Assembly: GCA_003013855.2 (NCBI GenBank)
Contig: ML058507.1
Span: 5,270,001-5,334,000 of the forward strand
Origin: Liriodendron chinense
Taxonomy: Eukaryota > Streptophyta > Magnoliopsida > Magnoliales > Magnoliaceae
DNA length: 64,000 nt
Direction: 5' to 3'
The notes beneath the pieces were generated by a model. The model saw only the letters and a program-made list of their open reading frames with translations. It was not told where the DNA came from and did not search any database. The position numbers and the translations under genes were made by a program. Shown piece after piece: positions 22,160 to 36,681 of this stretch; the stretch's first letter is position 1; every line of letters begins with the position of its first letter.

Positions 22160-22865
22160 AACTCCCTAAGGGTTATACACATTTTATGAACCATTATTTT
22201 TTTTAAATAACAAAATTGCCCTCATTCAATAACAATTGTTTTCCTTATGGTGTGGTCCACAAGAGACATGATCTCCTTTATTTTAGGCTCATGCCATGAT
22301 CTTGAAAAATGGATGAACAATGTGGATAAAAATATACAACACGAAGGGGATCACAATGCATTGTCCCATAGATAGCTACTAGCAGCTTTAGTATGCCAAT
22401 ATTGGTATGGTTTTCAATGGATCCCCAAATACTTACACTTTGAAATTTAACTTACTTTCCAGGGCATGGAAAAAAATGAGATCACAAAATAGATGGACCC
22501 ATATATACATAAAGGCGGGCCCAGTTCATGCCAATTGCAATGGGATATAACCGTAAAAAGATAAGATTTAAGGGTAAATTTGTCATTTAGACAAGTTAAC
22601 AGCTAAACTCTGCCGTTATCTTTAAATATTTTGAAAGAAGTTGTTTATTAGGCAATAGCCTAAAAGATAGGCGGTTATAGAGAAAAATCCCAATAATAAT
22701 TAATAATCTCTGTAAAAAAACTCTTCATACATGTACCCGAATCAAATGCTCATTCCATTTTCTCGTCATTTTCTTGCAAATTTCCTCCGCTTCTCCTCAC
22801 CTAGCAATACGTCGCCCTTGCCGGCGATCTCCGTATCGTTTCCGGCTGCTTCTCTGCCCGGAGAG
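22160..22865. promoter_or_regulatory. Region upstream of the AHP gene
   Basis: A partial MITE (22240-22530; GGTGTGGTCCACAAGAG, GGCGGGCCCAGTTCATG) lies about 330 bases upstream of the chosen AHP start. The last 300 bases are AT-rich without a clear TATA box. An in-frame ATG at 22731 would add 45 residues; the shorter start is preferred because AHP proteins normally begin near the start of this exon's family-like text. Confidence 0.4.
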
Positions 22866-25800
22866 ATGTCGTCGTCGGCGCTGAAGGAGCAGCTGCACGG
22901 GCTGGTGACTTCCCTGTTTCGGGAGGTAATGTCCGATTGTTCCGTTCTGATTGATTTTCGCGGATTTCATTAGACGATTTTCAGTCTCTGTTGAGAGTTT
23001 TGGTGGATCTTCACCTATTTTCTCTTCTTTTTGTTCTTTCGTATTTTTGTGTGATTTTAGGGCAACGGATTGGTGAATTTGATTACTCCATTTGGACAGG
23101 TTTTCAGCAGTTCCAATTGGTGATTTTGCAATTTTTAGGGTTTTTGTTGAAGATTTCTGATGGAATCTTTTCTGTTTAATGATTTTTTTTTTTAAATTAC
23201 TTTATAGGTTTGGAAATTTAGATTTATTTTAGTTTAAGAGCTCGATGAATTTGATTATATTATTTTGATGGATTTCTGTTGAATTTGATTATATTAGTTT
23301 AAGACTAGAGAACTGTTGAGCTGGAGTGATCTCTAGTTTAAGACTAGAGGATTGTTGAGCTTGCTCACAGTCTTGCATTCTTTTCTCTTTGTGGTTCGAA
23401 CTTCAATCCGGTGCATTGAATCTTATTGTAATTAGTTTCTTCCTTAATCTAGTTGCATTAGATTCATACTTTCATCTGAATGGATTTTTGTTAATCCGGA
23501 TTGATAATTTCTTAGTTTTCTAGGTTTATGTTGAGACTTTGTGGAATATGCTGTTAATTGTTCTTTCTGGATTCTTATGAAGTCTTGTCTAGTTTGGAGT
23601 GATAGTCAGCAAGCGGATTATTGAGTTCCATTTACTCATTTTTATGTATTTTCATTGCTTTTGCTTGATAATGTCTTTTCTTCTAAGTTTTCAAGGATTG
23701 CTTGCGGACATTTGGGTGCACTTTTGTTACTTTAATGTGGGGATTTTTACTGTGGAGTTCATATCACTACATGATTATGCTAAAAAATTCTTAAACTCTG
23801 AAAAGACAGGGCTTGAAAAGACCCAGTTGCTCCAATTTTTGTTACATGATTATCCCAAACAACCCCCCTGATTGTATGGACAGGGCTTGAAAAGACCCAT
23901 TTGCTCCAATTTTAAATTTGGGAGCAATATTGGTTGCATCATAGCCAAGTACTCTTTGTTTCTTCATAAAAAAACAATTCTCTTCTTATATGCCACTTGT
24001 GTTGGACATCCGTACCATGCAATCTGTAACCCCTGTTATCAATATACTATAAAAAAAAAAAAAAAAAAACATGCTCGAATCAACGGACAACCACCTGACT
24101 TTTGGGATTAGTGATTTCATGTTGGGGCCCACCTTTTTATGGATGTTCCTGAAAAGGGAGCTGTCTGTGAGAATGATAGGCCTGCATGGTCTGGTCTAGT
24201 AGATGGACAGTGCCAAGCCACCGGACGAGCCCAGTCCATGCACCTGTGGCCGCATGTATAGTTGAGGGAGGGAGAAAAATGAGAGAAAAGTTTTTGATCA
24301 GGAATCCTCTACAACACCTGATGCAGAAGCTCATGCAACACCCAAACTTGGTGGGGCTCACCATGCTGTATGTTTGAAATCCAGTCCGTTAATTAGTTGG
24401 TCCACCTCATTTTCTCATTGCACAAAACAAAAATCAGCTCGATCCAAAACTTGGGTGAGACAGACCACAGGAACAATGTCAACCACAACTAAAACCTCTA
24501 AATTCACGCGATGTATCCCAACTGAGTTATTGATCAGGCTAAATTTTGGGATATCTTTATCCTAGTGGGTCTTGCTTGATGACGGGATTGGAAGGCAAAT
24601 CAATGTTGTCAATGGCATAAGTGATCGTGTGTGAGTCGTGTGTCCCAAGGAGGCTGTGTGCTTATGCAATGACACAACCCCCAAACATTTTTTTTTCACA
24701 AAAAAAAAAAAATGAAAAATGAAAAATCTATGTAAAAAAAATTAGATGTGTAGGGAATTGTTTTTTTTTTTTTTTTTTTTTTTATAGTTTTATTAGACTA
24801 TTAGAGTATAACAAGTAAACTAACAACTACTTAAATGAATGTATATACTAAAAAATGTGAAAAACAACATATAAATTTTATTGATGATAATAAGAGTAAT
24901 AGTATGAGACGGAGTAAGAGTGATAAGAGATTGGAGAACCGACCCGACCAAATAGGGTATTTTGGGTATTTCTATGTACAGGTTATAGATAATTCTCTAT
25001 GAGAGTAGAGTTAAGGTTCCGCAAGAGAAGCTTTCTTGAGTTCTTTGTGTGCTTTAAAGTTATGGGGCTGTAATTATACTTTGAGAAACTTTTAATTTCA
25101 AATATTTATAGGCCAAAAGTGAAAGAAAATGAAGCAAAAAAATAAAAAGCCCCAGCGGTTAGAAGTCTTAACTGTTGGGAGTTTATGTCATCGCATATTG
25201 TGTACGCGATGGTATGACTGCATAACTATGGCTTGTGTGGTCACGTACGTCTCTATGCGCTGGGGGGGATGGATTTTCATCAATTCCACTTAGAAAAATT
25301 TTAGCTACTTCATTTCCTATTGGAGGTTCTAACTGAAGTTATGGCACTTGATAGGGTGGAATGGTGGAACAGGATTCATGTAGCTGACCCCAATTAATCA
25401 GGATAAGGTTTAGATGGTGATGATGATATCTCCTATTGGAGAGTTTTGGTAGTCTTTTACTTTGTTCTTTTGTTGATTTGGAAGCCTGATTTTTGTGGAA
25501 ATTGGTGGATTTTTATGCAGCTATGATCTCTCTATAACCTTTCCTGGTTTCTTCCTAGCTGATTCTAGATCTTTTGGATGTGAACTTACTTAGCTTTTCT
25601 TGAAGGATCTTTGGTGTTCTGAACGTGTTATTATTTTTTGTCATTTCAGATTAAGTTCTTAATTGTGAAGATGATTATTTGAAGGGAACTCTTTTGTTGA
25701 GCATATGATGTTGGATTTTTGAAATATATATCCATTACAGCAGGGTTTCCAATTGCGAAGGCACAGAGAGCGTGTGTTGCATATTTTCTATTAGCAATCA

Positions 25801-27554
25801 TAATTCAATGCATAGAATGTTATAGTGAGCAATCAGTTAGAGGACTTTGTTTGAAAGTCACTGACAAAACATGGAGACATTGCTGGGTTGTGAAAGAGGA
25901 CCTTTTTATTCCGGTAGTTATGAAATATCTTCTTTCTCGTTCAGGGACTGTTGGACGAGCAATTCACCCAGCTCCAGATGTTACAAGATGCGAACAATCC
26001 TGGATTTGTTGCGGAAGTGGTTGCGTTGTTCTGTGAAGACTCAGAAAGAATCTTGGCAGAACTAACCAAATACCTGTACATTCAGATCTCATTCCTCTTG
26101 ATGGTTTCAGTGTTTATAGGTTTTGTCGATTTAATTACAATTGGTTTGGTTCCTCTTCATTCAATATGTAGGGATCAAGCTGTTGTTGATTACCAGAAGG
26201 TTGATGCGTATGTTCACCAACTGAAAGGAAGTAGCTCAAGGTAATTCATTGATCTGTTCATCTAAGCAAGGCTTGCAGCAGAGGCATTGCATGCGATCTT
26301 TAGCTAAAATTGGGATATTGATAAGCAACTCGCTGTAGTTCCACGAACTTGTTTTGGGTATGTATGGAATTACTGATAGCCACCAATTTAAAGGAAGGAA
26401 ACAAATCCATTACCATATTGCTCTTAAATCTGCAAATTTTAGGTGACACATATTCTAATGCTACTTCAGAACTTTGATCTTTTAAACAGTGACCTCATTG
26501 GTTTAAAAACAGTGCCCTTGTTTTATTTTCCTTCTACTCTGAAATGTTGACACTTTATTATGACCCTCATCCCCTTCCATTACTCTCTATTTCTCTTTTG
26601 TTTTCAAATATAATGTTTTCTAATTTTTATATTGATAAATCAAAATAGCAGTAAATTGTGTGAGTTTGCGGTTGAGTTTTAGCTGTTTATGTAACTGCAG
26701 TTGGACAAGCAGGACATCCTTGGTTATCTGATTTTTATTGTTTATACGTTCCCTTTTAGGGGTGGTTTGGATGCATGGACTAAGAAAGGGTGGAAATGAA
26801 GCCTTTTTTGGAAATCAAATCTTTGGAAAGATATTCTCTTTATCATGTTTGTGTAGTGGGATTATGATTCTATAGAATCAGGAATTTGTGTTTAGAGCAA
26901 AGAAGAAGAAAGACAATAAGTGGTTGAGTCCTCGTAGAAGGAAAACCTAGCTGCTATAAGGAAAACCTGTGGACACTGCAAACCAGCTTTTAGGCTGGAA
27001 AGACAAATCAGGCCTTTATGAAGAAACACAGTTGTAGAAAAAACAATTTTAAGGGCATTTCATGTATCCAAATGCAAGAATCAAGTCAACTTATAGACTA
27101 TTTTTGTTAGTGACTGCTTCCACGGAGCCAAATGACCCCTTAGGGTTAGTTTTGGGGTCGGATTAGGGACGATTAGGATTTGTATACATTCTCATGGATA
27201 ATTTAGGTTAAGTGTGTAGAAATTTAGGATTAGTATGTTATTAGTTTATTGTCTTGTTCCCCAGTTAGGCTGAGTTTCTACAAGACTCTATACTTGCTCT
27301 GAGAATTATGCAATTTAGTGTTTTATATTGGCATAACTATTTTCCTTTTGGAGTTTTAACATGAAACCCTAGCTATCGAGGAAGTTTTCTTTCGCATCAA
27401 TTGTTAGCAAAGCTGTTTTGTGATTATATGGTTCATGTTGATTAGAACAAATACTTCTGTTATTGCATCATGAGAGTTGATCTAGTTCGAAATTTTCAGT
27501 TTTTATTGTAGAAAACTATGTAGAAAGTAGAGATTGAAATGGTGAAGAACCAGA

Positions 27555-27590
<36 letters not shown>

Positions 27591-30500
27591 AAATGCAAAG
27601 GTGAATCTCCAATGACTGACAACGTTTTCGAATCTTTATGTGGAAAATTGTTTTGTAAGAACTGTCCCAAGTGAAATGCTATAGGTTCTTTGAGAGGTTT
27701 AGCAGATCCCATGGCTGCATTGATAGACGATCATCCAGGGCTTTGCATTTTTGCAATTTGAAGTGGTGGAAGATGCGGCAGGAGCATCAACCTATAGCTG
27801 AACGGTGCATCCGTGCATGGTTTTTTGGCATAAGGATAGTGGCTGTGGCTCATAATACAAAATATGGGTCAAAGGCTCTTCTTAGTAACAAGAAAAGTGA
27901 ACCAGATCCTTTTGCCATTAGGAATCATCCATATTAGAGTGATGCTGGTCACATTGGTCATGCACCTACAGTGAGGCTACCTGGAGGGCACGTATCATTG
28001 AGATGGAAATCTTTCCACAAAGCTCTTCGAGAAGGTTGTGGTCTGCCTCCAAAGAAAAGGAAGGCCAAACCAATAAGGAGAATGGTGATGATACTTTGGA
28101 AAGGAGGTATGAATGGGTTTTAAAAAAATTAAAAATAAAATAAAATTGAAGATGGGTTGTCATGGCTCATGAGGGTTTCTTCGGAACCTCTCTTTAGATG
28201 GTGGAAAGGTTTTGGTGGATAACAGTTTTGTAATGAAGGCTTAGATGATGTTGTTCACATTAAAGGTTCTAAAGGGCTAGGGAAAGGCCTAAAAGGATGT
28301 GGGTGGAGATGGTAAGAACAGACTTGATGACCTATGGTCTTACTGAAGTTATGGCTCTGGATAGAGTAGAATGATGGAACATGATTCATGTGCCGTCTCC
28401 AATTAATTGAGATCAGGCTTAGATGATGATGATGATGATAGTTTTGTGATGAAGGGAGTGGAGGAAGGGTGACCCTTGGGTGTCCATTTTCCTACTCAAT
28501 TGGAGACTACGCCTTCTGGAGAACCTTGCTCTTTAGTGTCAAAGTTCCAATTTGCACTTGATGGGGAAGTGTGGGCAAAATTAGCATGGTTCATTGGGTG
28601 CATTGGATCAAAGACAGGCCACATTGGCCACATGGGAAAACTTGTAAGAGTCTCCTTTGGGGACCATTAGGACTTTATAGCATTATTCAAATCGGTGGCA
28701 GAGACTTGTGAATAGAAGTTGGCCTAAATTTCCCCAAGACAAGAAAACTCTGAAGGGTAGTCATGAGCTATCTGGGTTGGTAACTTGCTACGATAAAGGG
28801 AGTGGAACAATAAGGGGGATTGAAGGGGAAAGGAAACAGTTCTCAGTCATCATGGATCCCCCTATTGGAATGTTAGGGGGTTGGTAACTTGCTATGATAA
28901 AGGGAGTGGAACAATAAGGGGGATCGAAGGGGAAAGGAATCAGTGCTTGGTAATCATGGAATCCCCCTATTGAAATGTTAGCCGTTAGGGGGTTAGGATG
29001 CCCTCAAAAAAGACCCATAACGGAAAGCTATATTGTCATTAAGGGGGCGTTTGGATCGTAAATTACTTAAGATAAGCTACTTATGCCTCAAGTAACTTAT
29101 CTTGGTTTCTACTTATTAAGCTGAAGTGATCAAGTAACTTTAAGTAAAAAAAAAGTTACTTATAATTAATCTTAAAGCAAACTTACTTATCTCAAATAAG
29201 TTGCTTATGTACTGTTGTAAGTAGAAAAAGAAATTCATTTGGTGGTATCCAAACGGGCACTAAATGATGCATGTAATGGCACTCTAGGAAATTCAAAATC
29301 TGGCTATGGAGAAGAGGTTGGTAGATTCTTTATGGTAGGGAGAAATAAGGATTGGCTGGCCTTGGAGGTGGGGCTGCATGCGATGTTGTGGTTGTTTGGA
29401 ACTTGGATGTTTGGATTAAAGGGGACTGGTGGGTAAGTTTGTTTTGTACGTCTCTTCTCATGACGAATGTGTCCAATGGACTGAATCATTCCAGTCAGAA
29501 CTCTGTCTGGCTTGAGCTGGATAATGTGAGAAATAGCTGATTGGAACTGTGGTGTATTGGGGGTGATTGGTTGGACAGAAATGAGTTGGTTGATCTTCCT
29601 CTAATAGATGCGATATTTACTTGTGTAACGGTCAGGAGTGTTTGGCAATGCCCAAGGTGGACCACCTTTTGGTTCGATTGAATGGATGGATATATTTCTG
29701 CTTTGTCAACCATTGCCTTATTATCCTTGAAGCTTAAAGAGGATGACTACTGGGGTTCAATCCCTTTCCAATTTGAATCATAACCTTTTGGTTATGATTG
29801 AATGGATGGATATATTCTGCTTGTGGTACAACGTGGTTAACCACATCCGGTTGTCAACCATTGCCTTATTATCCTTGAAGCTTAAAGAGGATGACTACTG
29901 GGGTTCGATCCCTTTCCAATTTGAATCATAACCTTTTGGTTATGATTGAATGGATGGATATATTCTGCTTGTGGTACAACGTGGTTAACGACATCCGGTT
30001 GTCAACCATTGCCTTATTATCCTTGAAGCTTAAAGAGGATGACTACTGGGGTTCGATCCCCCTTCCAATTTGAGCTCATGTGGCTTTAGGATTTAATTTG
30101 TTTTAAGCAAGTGAAGTATTTTTGGAATTCATTCTGCGGGTTGGGTCATAGGACTGTTGCCATGGTTTTAAAAAATGGTTAGAATAGGCCGTACCATAAT
30201 CATATTGGTCCACACCGTTACACCATAGAGGGGCAAACCAGTTTATTGGAAAAAAAGAGTTGCGCTAACATGATTCAGTGCCAATATGCACAATACAAAG
30301 GGTAACGTGATCTACCTAATCATGCTTGATTTGTGTGTGATTAGGGCCTAGCTGGTGTCAAGCCAACACACAACATTCTCACCGACAAATGGTTTAGTAT
30401 GCCATTACAAACGTGTTAATTTTTATTTTTTTAAAGGATAGATTTTGGTGTTTTACATCTTTCCTATTTTGGATATTGACCCATATTATCTAATGTGGGT

Positions 30501-33500
30501 GAGATATGCCCCAGTATCACCCATGTATCATTCCTTTTTCTTTTTTTTTTATGCCCAACTGATTCGCCTTCCAATACTGTTATTTGAAACCTTGCTTCTA
30601 CATAAACTTCTCAAGGAACATAAACTTCTCAAAGAGAGGATTAAGGAATGAACAAGATCATTTCCGGAAGTTAGAGGAATTTAAGATGATATCCTTCATG
30701 ATATTCAAACACTTGACATCAAGAAGAATCTGAGGCTCTTTCAAAGGATGATAGGAATATGGGATCCTATCCTATTCTTAATTTACCTAAACAAATTGAA
30801 GGAAGAGAAGATCATAGGGATACAACTTTCCAGATTATTCTAGCTCAACAATTAGGATAAAAACATGAAGTTCTTCCATGGGGTTCTTAGGATCCAGTAG
30901 TAGAGATGTAATGACATTCAGAGTCTTTTGATCGACGAGCAAAGAATTGAGGACAAGGAAGCATTGTGTGGCTCCATTGTTGATTTCTTTAGCAGGGTTG
31001 GACCCAGCCAAGGCTAGACAATTTGCGTTTGAACAAATATTGGTAAAGGATGTAGAAAGCATAGAAAAACCATCTGAGACAAGTGAGAAAAGGCAGCATT
31101 TTATTTGGGGAAGGATGTCTCCTACGTTTGACGGGTTTCCTATTGCCTTTAGTAGATATTCAAAGAGCATGTGCAATGCGATATGATGGCTTTCAGTTAA
31201 GAACATTTTAATAGAGGTCGCCTCTCTGCATAGCTGGGTGCATCTTATATTGTTCTCATTCCAAAGAAAGAAGGGGTTGAGTGTTTGAAGGATTTTGGTT
31301 CTATTAGTCTAATTGGGGGCCCATACAAAATTTTAGCAAAAATTCTTGCATACAATTTCCTCAAAATGTTGGGGAGAGTCACACCCAAAGTACAAGGGGC
31401 TTTCAGTTAAAGCCTATTTGGATAGCCCATTGCGACAATATTGTAACGTAAAAGTGTCATCATTACGATTTTCCAGTGTTTTTTAAAACACATAATTTGG
31501 TGGTCAAAGGTAGATTTAATAAGAGCAGGTAAAGGAATTTGTAATCATTACAAAATTACAACAACATCGCAGTAGAAATCTCATATCCAAACACAGGAAT
31601 CGGTGTATTTTTCTTGTTGATTTGTTATATCTCAGTAGTGTCGAAGTATCATTATTGCACTTTCGTCATGCATATCCAAACATGGGAATTCTCGGTCAAA
31701 TTACTTGTTGACTAGGAGACTAAGTATTGTAATTTGTAATATTTGCACTTTTACAATTCATTACAGTTGTAATTGGCTATCCAAACAGGTCCTTATGGTA
31801 AATAGATACTGTATGGGGCATTGATGGTTCACGAGTGTATCAATCAGTGGTATAGGGAAGGTAAAAAGGGGAATTGTTTGCAAGCTTGATTTTGAGAAAA
31901 ACTCAACCATGTTCATTGGAAGTTTCTCAATTTTATGCTAAACAGGTTGGGGTGTGGTGCGAGGTGTGCGAGGTGTGGAAGATGGATCCACAGGCTCATA
32001 TCTTTGGCCATTGTTGGTGAATGGTTTGCCTAAAAGCCTTCTTTAGAGAGGCTTTTGACATGGCCTATACCAAACAGGTTAGGTTGTGGTGCGAGAAGGG
32101 GGTTATGGATCCATGAGTGCGTATCTTCGGCCAATTTTGGAGAATGGTTCGCATAAAAGCCTTCAACTGGATGACTGACTAGCCCCATTTAGATTGTGGT
32201 TGTGGAAGAGGCTTATAGTAGAATCTTGGAGAAAGTGACTTCGGTGAGCTTGATTAATAAGATTTGTGGTGAATGCTTCATTCCAGATTTCTTTAGTTCG
32301 CAGATGATAAACTCTTGTTTTGTGATGCTAAGGCTGACCACGTCAATAACTTGTTGAGAATTATTAGTTGCCTTTAAGTGGTCTCAAGTCTTGGAATTAA
32401 AATCCACAAATGCGAGATGTTTGGTATAAGGTTAACATTGGAGGGTGTTGAAAGCCCTGTGGAAGGTTTTTACCGTAAGACTGGCAATCTCATATTTGGG
32501 TATTCTAATATCGGCAAGCTCGTAAAGTATTTATGGGATGGGATAAGATTGGTTAGAAGATTGACAGAAAGCTCTCTGACTGGAAGAGCATGTACTTGTT
32601 GACTAGAGTTAGAATTGCCTAGATTAAGGCATCCATATTCAACATGCCTCAATATTGCATGTTCCTTTTTCATTGTTGGCTAGTGTCTTTAGTAAATAGG
32701 AAGGGGAAGGGGATGATGAGATTTTCTTTTGGGAGTTTGGAAGATGAGCATAAGTTTCATCTTTTGAAGTGGAGTTAGGTTGGTGAACTTGTCAGTAAAG
32801 GTTAGAGATGGTTCTTGGATTCATTTCTAGGAGGTTGTTTTCATGCATCTATCCTTATTTTGGCACATGTTGTTCTAGGAAGAAGATTTCCATCTCAATG
32901 TTTCTTCCTTTCGGGAGGCTAGGTAGTTTGGGATCTTCCTTGCTGCAAGAATTTGTTGGATGAGGAATTGGGGGACATGGTATGCTTGCTAAACTCTTGT
33001 TGCGTCAAGGTCCCCGTCATTAATCATTATTGATCAAGAATGCTTGGGTGTGGATGCCACCTTCGATTGTGTCATTTCTTCTTAGCCTGGCATGGAGGTG
33101 GAGTTGGACATAAAAAAGCAAGGGTTCTGTGGTGTTTTGTAGTGTCTCCCTCTTCTTGCCAGTTTGTCGTTGTTTTAGCTTGAGCACAATGACAGACGTT
33201 TCTGCAATTATCATCATTGCCATGGTGAGGTGTTTAGGAAGGCTAAACTGGATGTGATTGCATGGGTTTTGATTCTTAAGCTGTTTGCTAGTGTTTCAAT
33301 CATATCTTTTGATTTTTATTTTTTTCTGTGTTTTTTGTAAACTTCAGTCGTAGATTTTTCATATCTTTGTTTTTTTTTTTCTTTTTTCAAATAAAATTTG
33401 TGTGACCTTTCAAAAAGATTAAAATAAAAGAAAGTAAAGAAAAAACATTGCAGAGAAGATGTTAATGATCAATCAATTTCTCTAGGAACCCTGGTTTTAG

Positions 33501-36500
33501 ACTTTACCACTGGGGTTGTTTTGGCTTCATGGAAATAACAATATCTGGAATCTGTTTCAATGAATTTGATCAATTTTTTGTGTTTGCGTGCATGGAAATA
33601 CTGGGGAATGCACTTTCCTCATAATGGCTTCTTTTTTCCCCTTACTTTTGGTAGGTCCTAATCACTGTCTTTCCTCTTGAATCCAAACATAAATTCCCGG
33701 TTCCATGGAATTACAATCCCATCAACCAAACATGGTAAAGGGAATCTCTTTCTGAGATTCAGTTTCCTAGAAAGGCTTTCTTCCCGCTCCTTGATGATTC
33801 CATTCATCCAAACGACCCTCAAGGAAACTTTGCGACAGAAAGATCTAGAATACCTGGATATCTTCTGATATCAAATCGACCAATCTGTCTCGTAAGAGGA
33901 AGAAAAGCATATTTGCTATATTGAGTGTTATTTGCGAAGTCTAATAACAGACAGGAGACGACTAATTTCTGATCCTGTTTTAATTGCATTATTCTAGGAT
34001 ATTTACTATATTGTCAGTTCTTTGCAAGCTTGATAATAGATAGAGGACAAGTAATTTCTGAGGCTATTTTTAAGTTGCATTTTCTGTTATATTGTTATGA
34101 TTTAAGTGTGATATGTACTCAGTTATGCTCTCTCACATTGAAGCAGCTTTCTGTGATCCTTATATTCTTTTCTGGTATTGCAGTGTGGGTGCTCATCATG
34201 TAAAACTGGCTTGCATTGAGTTCCGTCAATTTTGTGAGGACAACAACAGGGATGGGTAAGGAGTCTAATATGTATCATGCTATTAATATGTTGTCTACAA
34301 CTTCTGTTATATGTAACTTTTGATGGTAATAGCAAAATATTCAATATCAAATATATACAACTCAATATGGAATCTATGGTTGTATGCTGTTGCACTTGTG
34401 ATCTTCCTCTGTAATTTCCTATACATATATATGGACTGCCGTTTGTAAGGAACATAGCTAACTAATTTGTGTAGTTAATGTGTATTTGTAGATGCAGACA
34501 ATTTCATTGCAAGCACTTGTATTATGGTAGTATCTCTGGCCCATCTAATGGGCTTAGCTAAACCACCCGGTGCCTCTCACCACAAGCTGGTCCCTGGCCA
34601 TCAATCTCATGTGGACCACACCTTAAAGCTGGCTGTTATATTGAAATACCTATCTCAACAATCAAAGTGGCTGCTGTTTCCAATCTCTGTCTTTCCTCAT
34701 TACTATCTTCTTGTCCGTTCTCTCTAAAATCATGTTGATAACATTAAAATCATCATCGTCCAGTATGCCTTTTCAACAATCAACATCTCCTCATGAGATT
34801 TCATATGTCTTGATGTTCTTTGTTATTTTTCTTTAAAAAATTCCTCATTTATTCAAAATTGAGGCGTGGTTTGCAATTCACGAGTTGTGCTTGTTAAGCC
34901 TTTCACCTCTTAATTGCTACAAGTGCTGCAAATTTCTGTGTAGTAATGTCCTCTCAAGTCTGCAGAGGACTGGAATTGGATGGATAATTGTTGATTTAGC
35001 AGGAACCTTGTCGGGAGCTTGTTCAGGACTAGATTTTTTTTTTTTCTTTTTTTAACTATTTCAAAATTTCTATATACTTGAATATATTGCTTGGCTGTGT
35101 GAGAGAGGTGCTTAATTTGCATCAACGTGTTCATTGGGAATTCTTTCTTCTTTTTTGGCAGTTTCGTCTTCTTCTTTTTTAGTATAATCGAAGACGATAA
35201 TTAATTGTGTATATATAGGCATCATTACCAGTTATGAGCTTGGGTCCCAGATACGTGGATGATCATTAGAATGTGCCTGCGTAGATACCCCATAAAGCAT
35301 TGGTTATGTGATTGTCATGTACCACTCAAACTGCAAGGGAAATTTTATAGGATAGCTATAAGACTAACCGTGCTTTTATGGGACAGAATGTTGAGCAATT
35401 AAAGAACAATGTGTTCATAGGATGAGTGTAGCTGAAATAAGGATGTTGAGATGGATGAGTGGCAAGACGAGGAAGGACAAAATTGAAATGAAGGCTTTCG
35501 AGGGAACTTTAGGAGTAGTACCAATAGGTAGTAAGATGAGGGACAATAGACTTTAGAGTTTTGGTCATTTGCAATGGGGACCAAGAACTGTGACATTTAA
35601 AAGGAGTGAGTTGGTAAAAGTTGAAGGCTCAGAAAGGGCAACGGGTAGGTCCAAAAAGACATAGATGGAAGTAGTAAGAGAAAACTGGATGACCTATGAT
35701 CCAACTGAAGGTCTAGTCCTTAATAGTGGAATGGCAGAACATGATTCATGTAGCCGGCCCCAATTAATTGGGAGAAAGCTTAGATGATGGTGATGATTCC
35801 AGTGGCTTTTTGTGTGTTTGTGCACGTGCGCGCGCCAACAGATCACCCTCAAAAAATCTATAAAGGGGCCCTCTGTCTTAGCTATCTCTAGAATATGCAA
35901 AAAGCCCTCCAAAAGTCCGTGTAACAGCTCTATGCAATGCTAGGACATTTCGAAGACAGCAGGCTGACTTCGAAATGTCCTAGCATTGCATAGAGCTGTT
36001 ACAATTAAACTCCGAAGAATCTGATTGTTAAAGTTTGAAGTTTGAGTGTCATTAGCTTAATGCAATTATAATTTGATTGCCAATGTTCTCCGGAAGGTTC
36101 CAGCATATCCTTATACTTAATTCCTTCCTATTATATTGATATACGTATTAGTCTAAAGTGTTAGAACAGATACAAGAACGGAGACTTCTAAGTATATCTT
36201 GTCTAAACTTTAAGTACACTAGAGTAAAAACCTCTGTGATTTTAGTAGTTAGGAGAAATATAGGTTAATTGATAAACTTGAGAAAAATCATAAAACTATT
36301 CTAGAATTAATAAAAATTTCCTGATCGTAATGAAAACTCTAGGAATCGTAAAATCTTAGTGTAGATAACGTTGATCACAACATGTGCTCAGCTAGGCTCA
36401 GCTCGAACCGGGACGAGTTGAGCCGAGCCGGTCGTCGGCGGGGGACGAGCCATGAGCCGAAACTCGGATTGACAGACTGAGCCAATCGTCTAGCTCGCTC

Positions 36501-36650
36501 AAGCTCGGCTCAGGTACCGTCACCGTTACCGTTACCGGCCTGCCCGACAGTACCTATCCCTCAGTCGCTGGTCTGAATCCCAAACCCAGAAACCCCCGAG
36601 ACAGCCCGTCCCTACGAGAAAGGGGGGGAATGAATTGTGAAATGGGTTAG

Positions 36651-36681
<31 letters not shown>

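Larger units (their letters stand above)
27670..33400 (+). pseudogene. Decayed L1-type LINE in AHP intron 3
   Basis: Endonuclease start WNVRGLG-like text at about 28856 (PYWNVRG) and about 28965-29010 (CPQKRP). A later endonuclease segment ELVDLPLIDAIFTC..NGQE lies near 29590-29690. Reverse transcriptase follows: YIVLIPKKEGVECLKDFGSI (31240), then after a MITE VHECINQWYREGKKG-like text (31830), LQFADD-like text (32280) and GIKIHKCEMFGIRL (32390). The 3' end carries AAATAAAATTTGTGTGACC near 33385. Stops and shifts are frequent, so it is dead. Orientation matches the AHP gene. The 5' portion (27670-28770) is assigned by position only. Two MITEs and a 148-bp tandem array interrupt it. Confidence 0.75.

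Noticed and set aside
22731..22865. In-frame upstream ATG giving a 45-residue extension of AHP
   Set aside because: AHP proteins lack such an extension and the text is Ser/Pro-rich leader-like; kept only as an alternative start.
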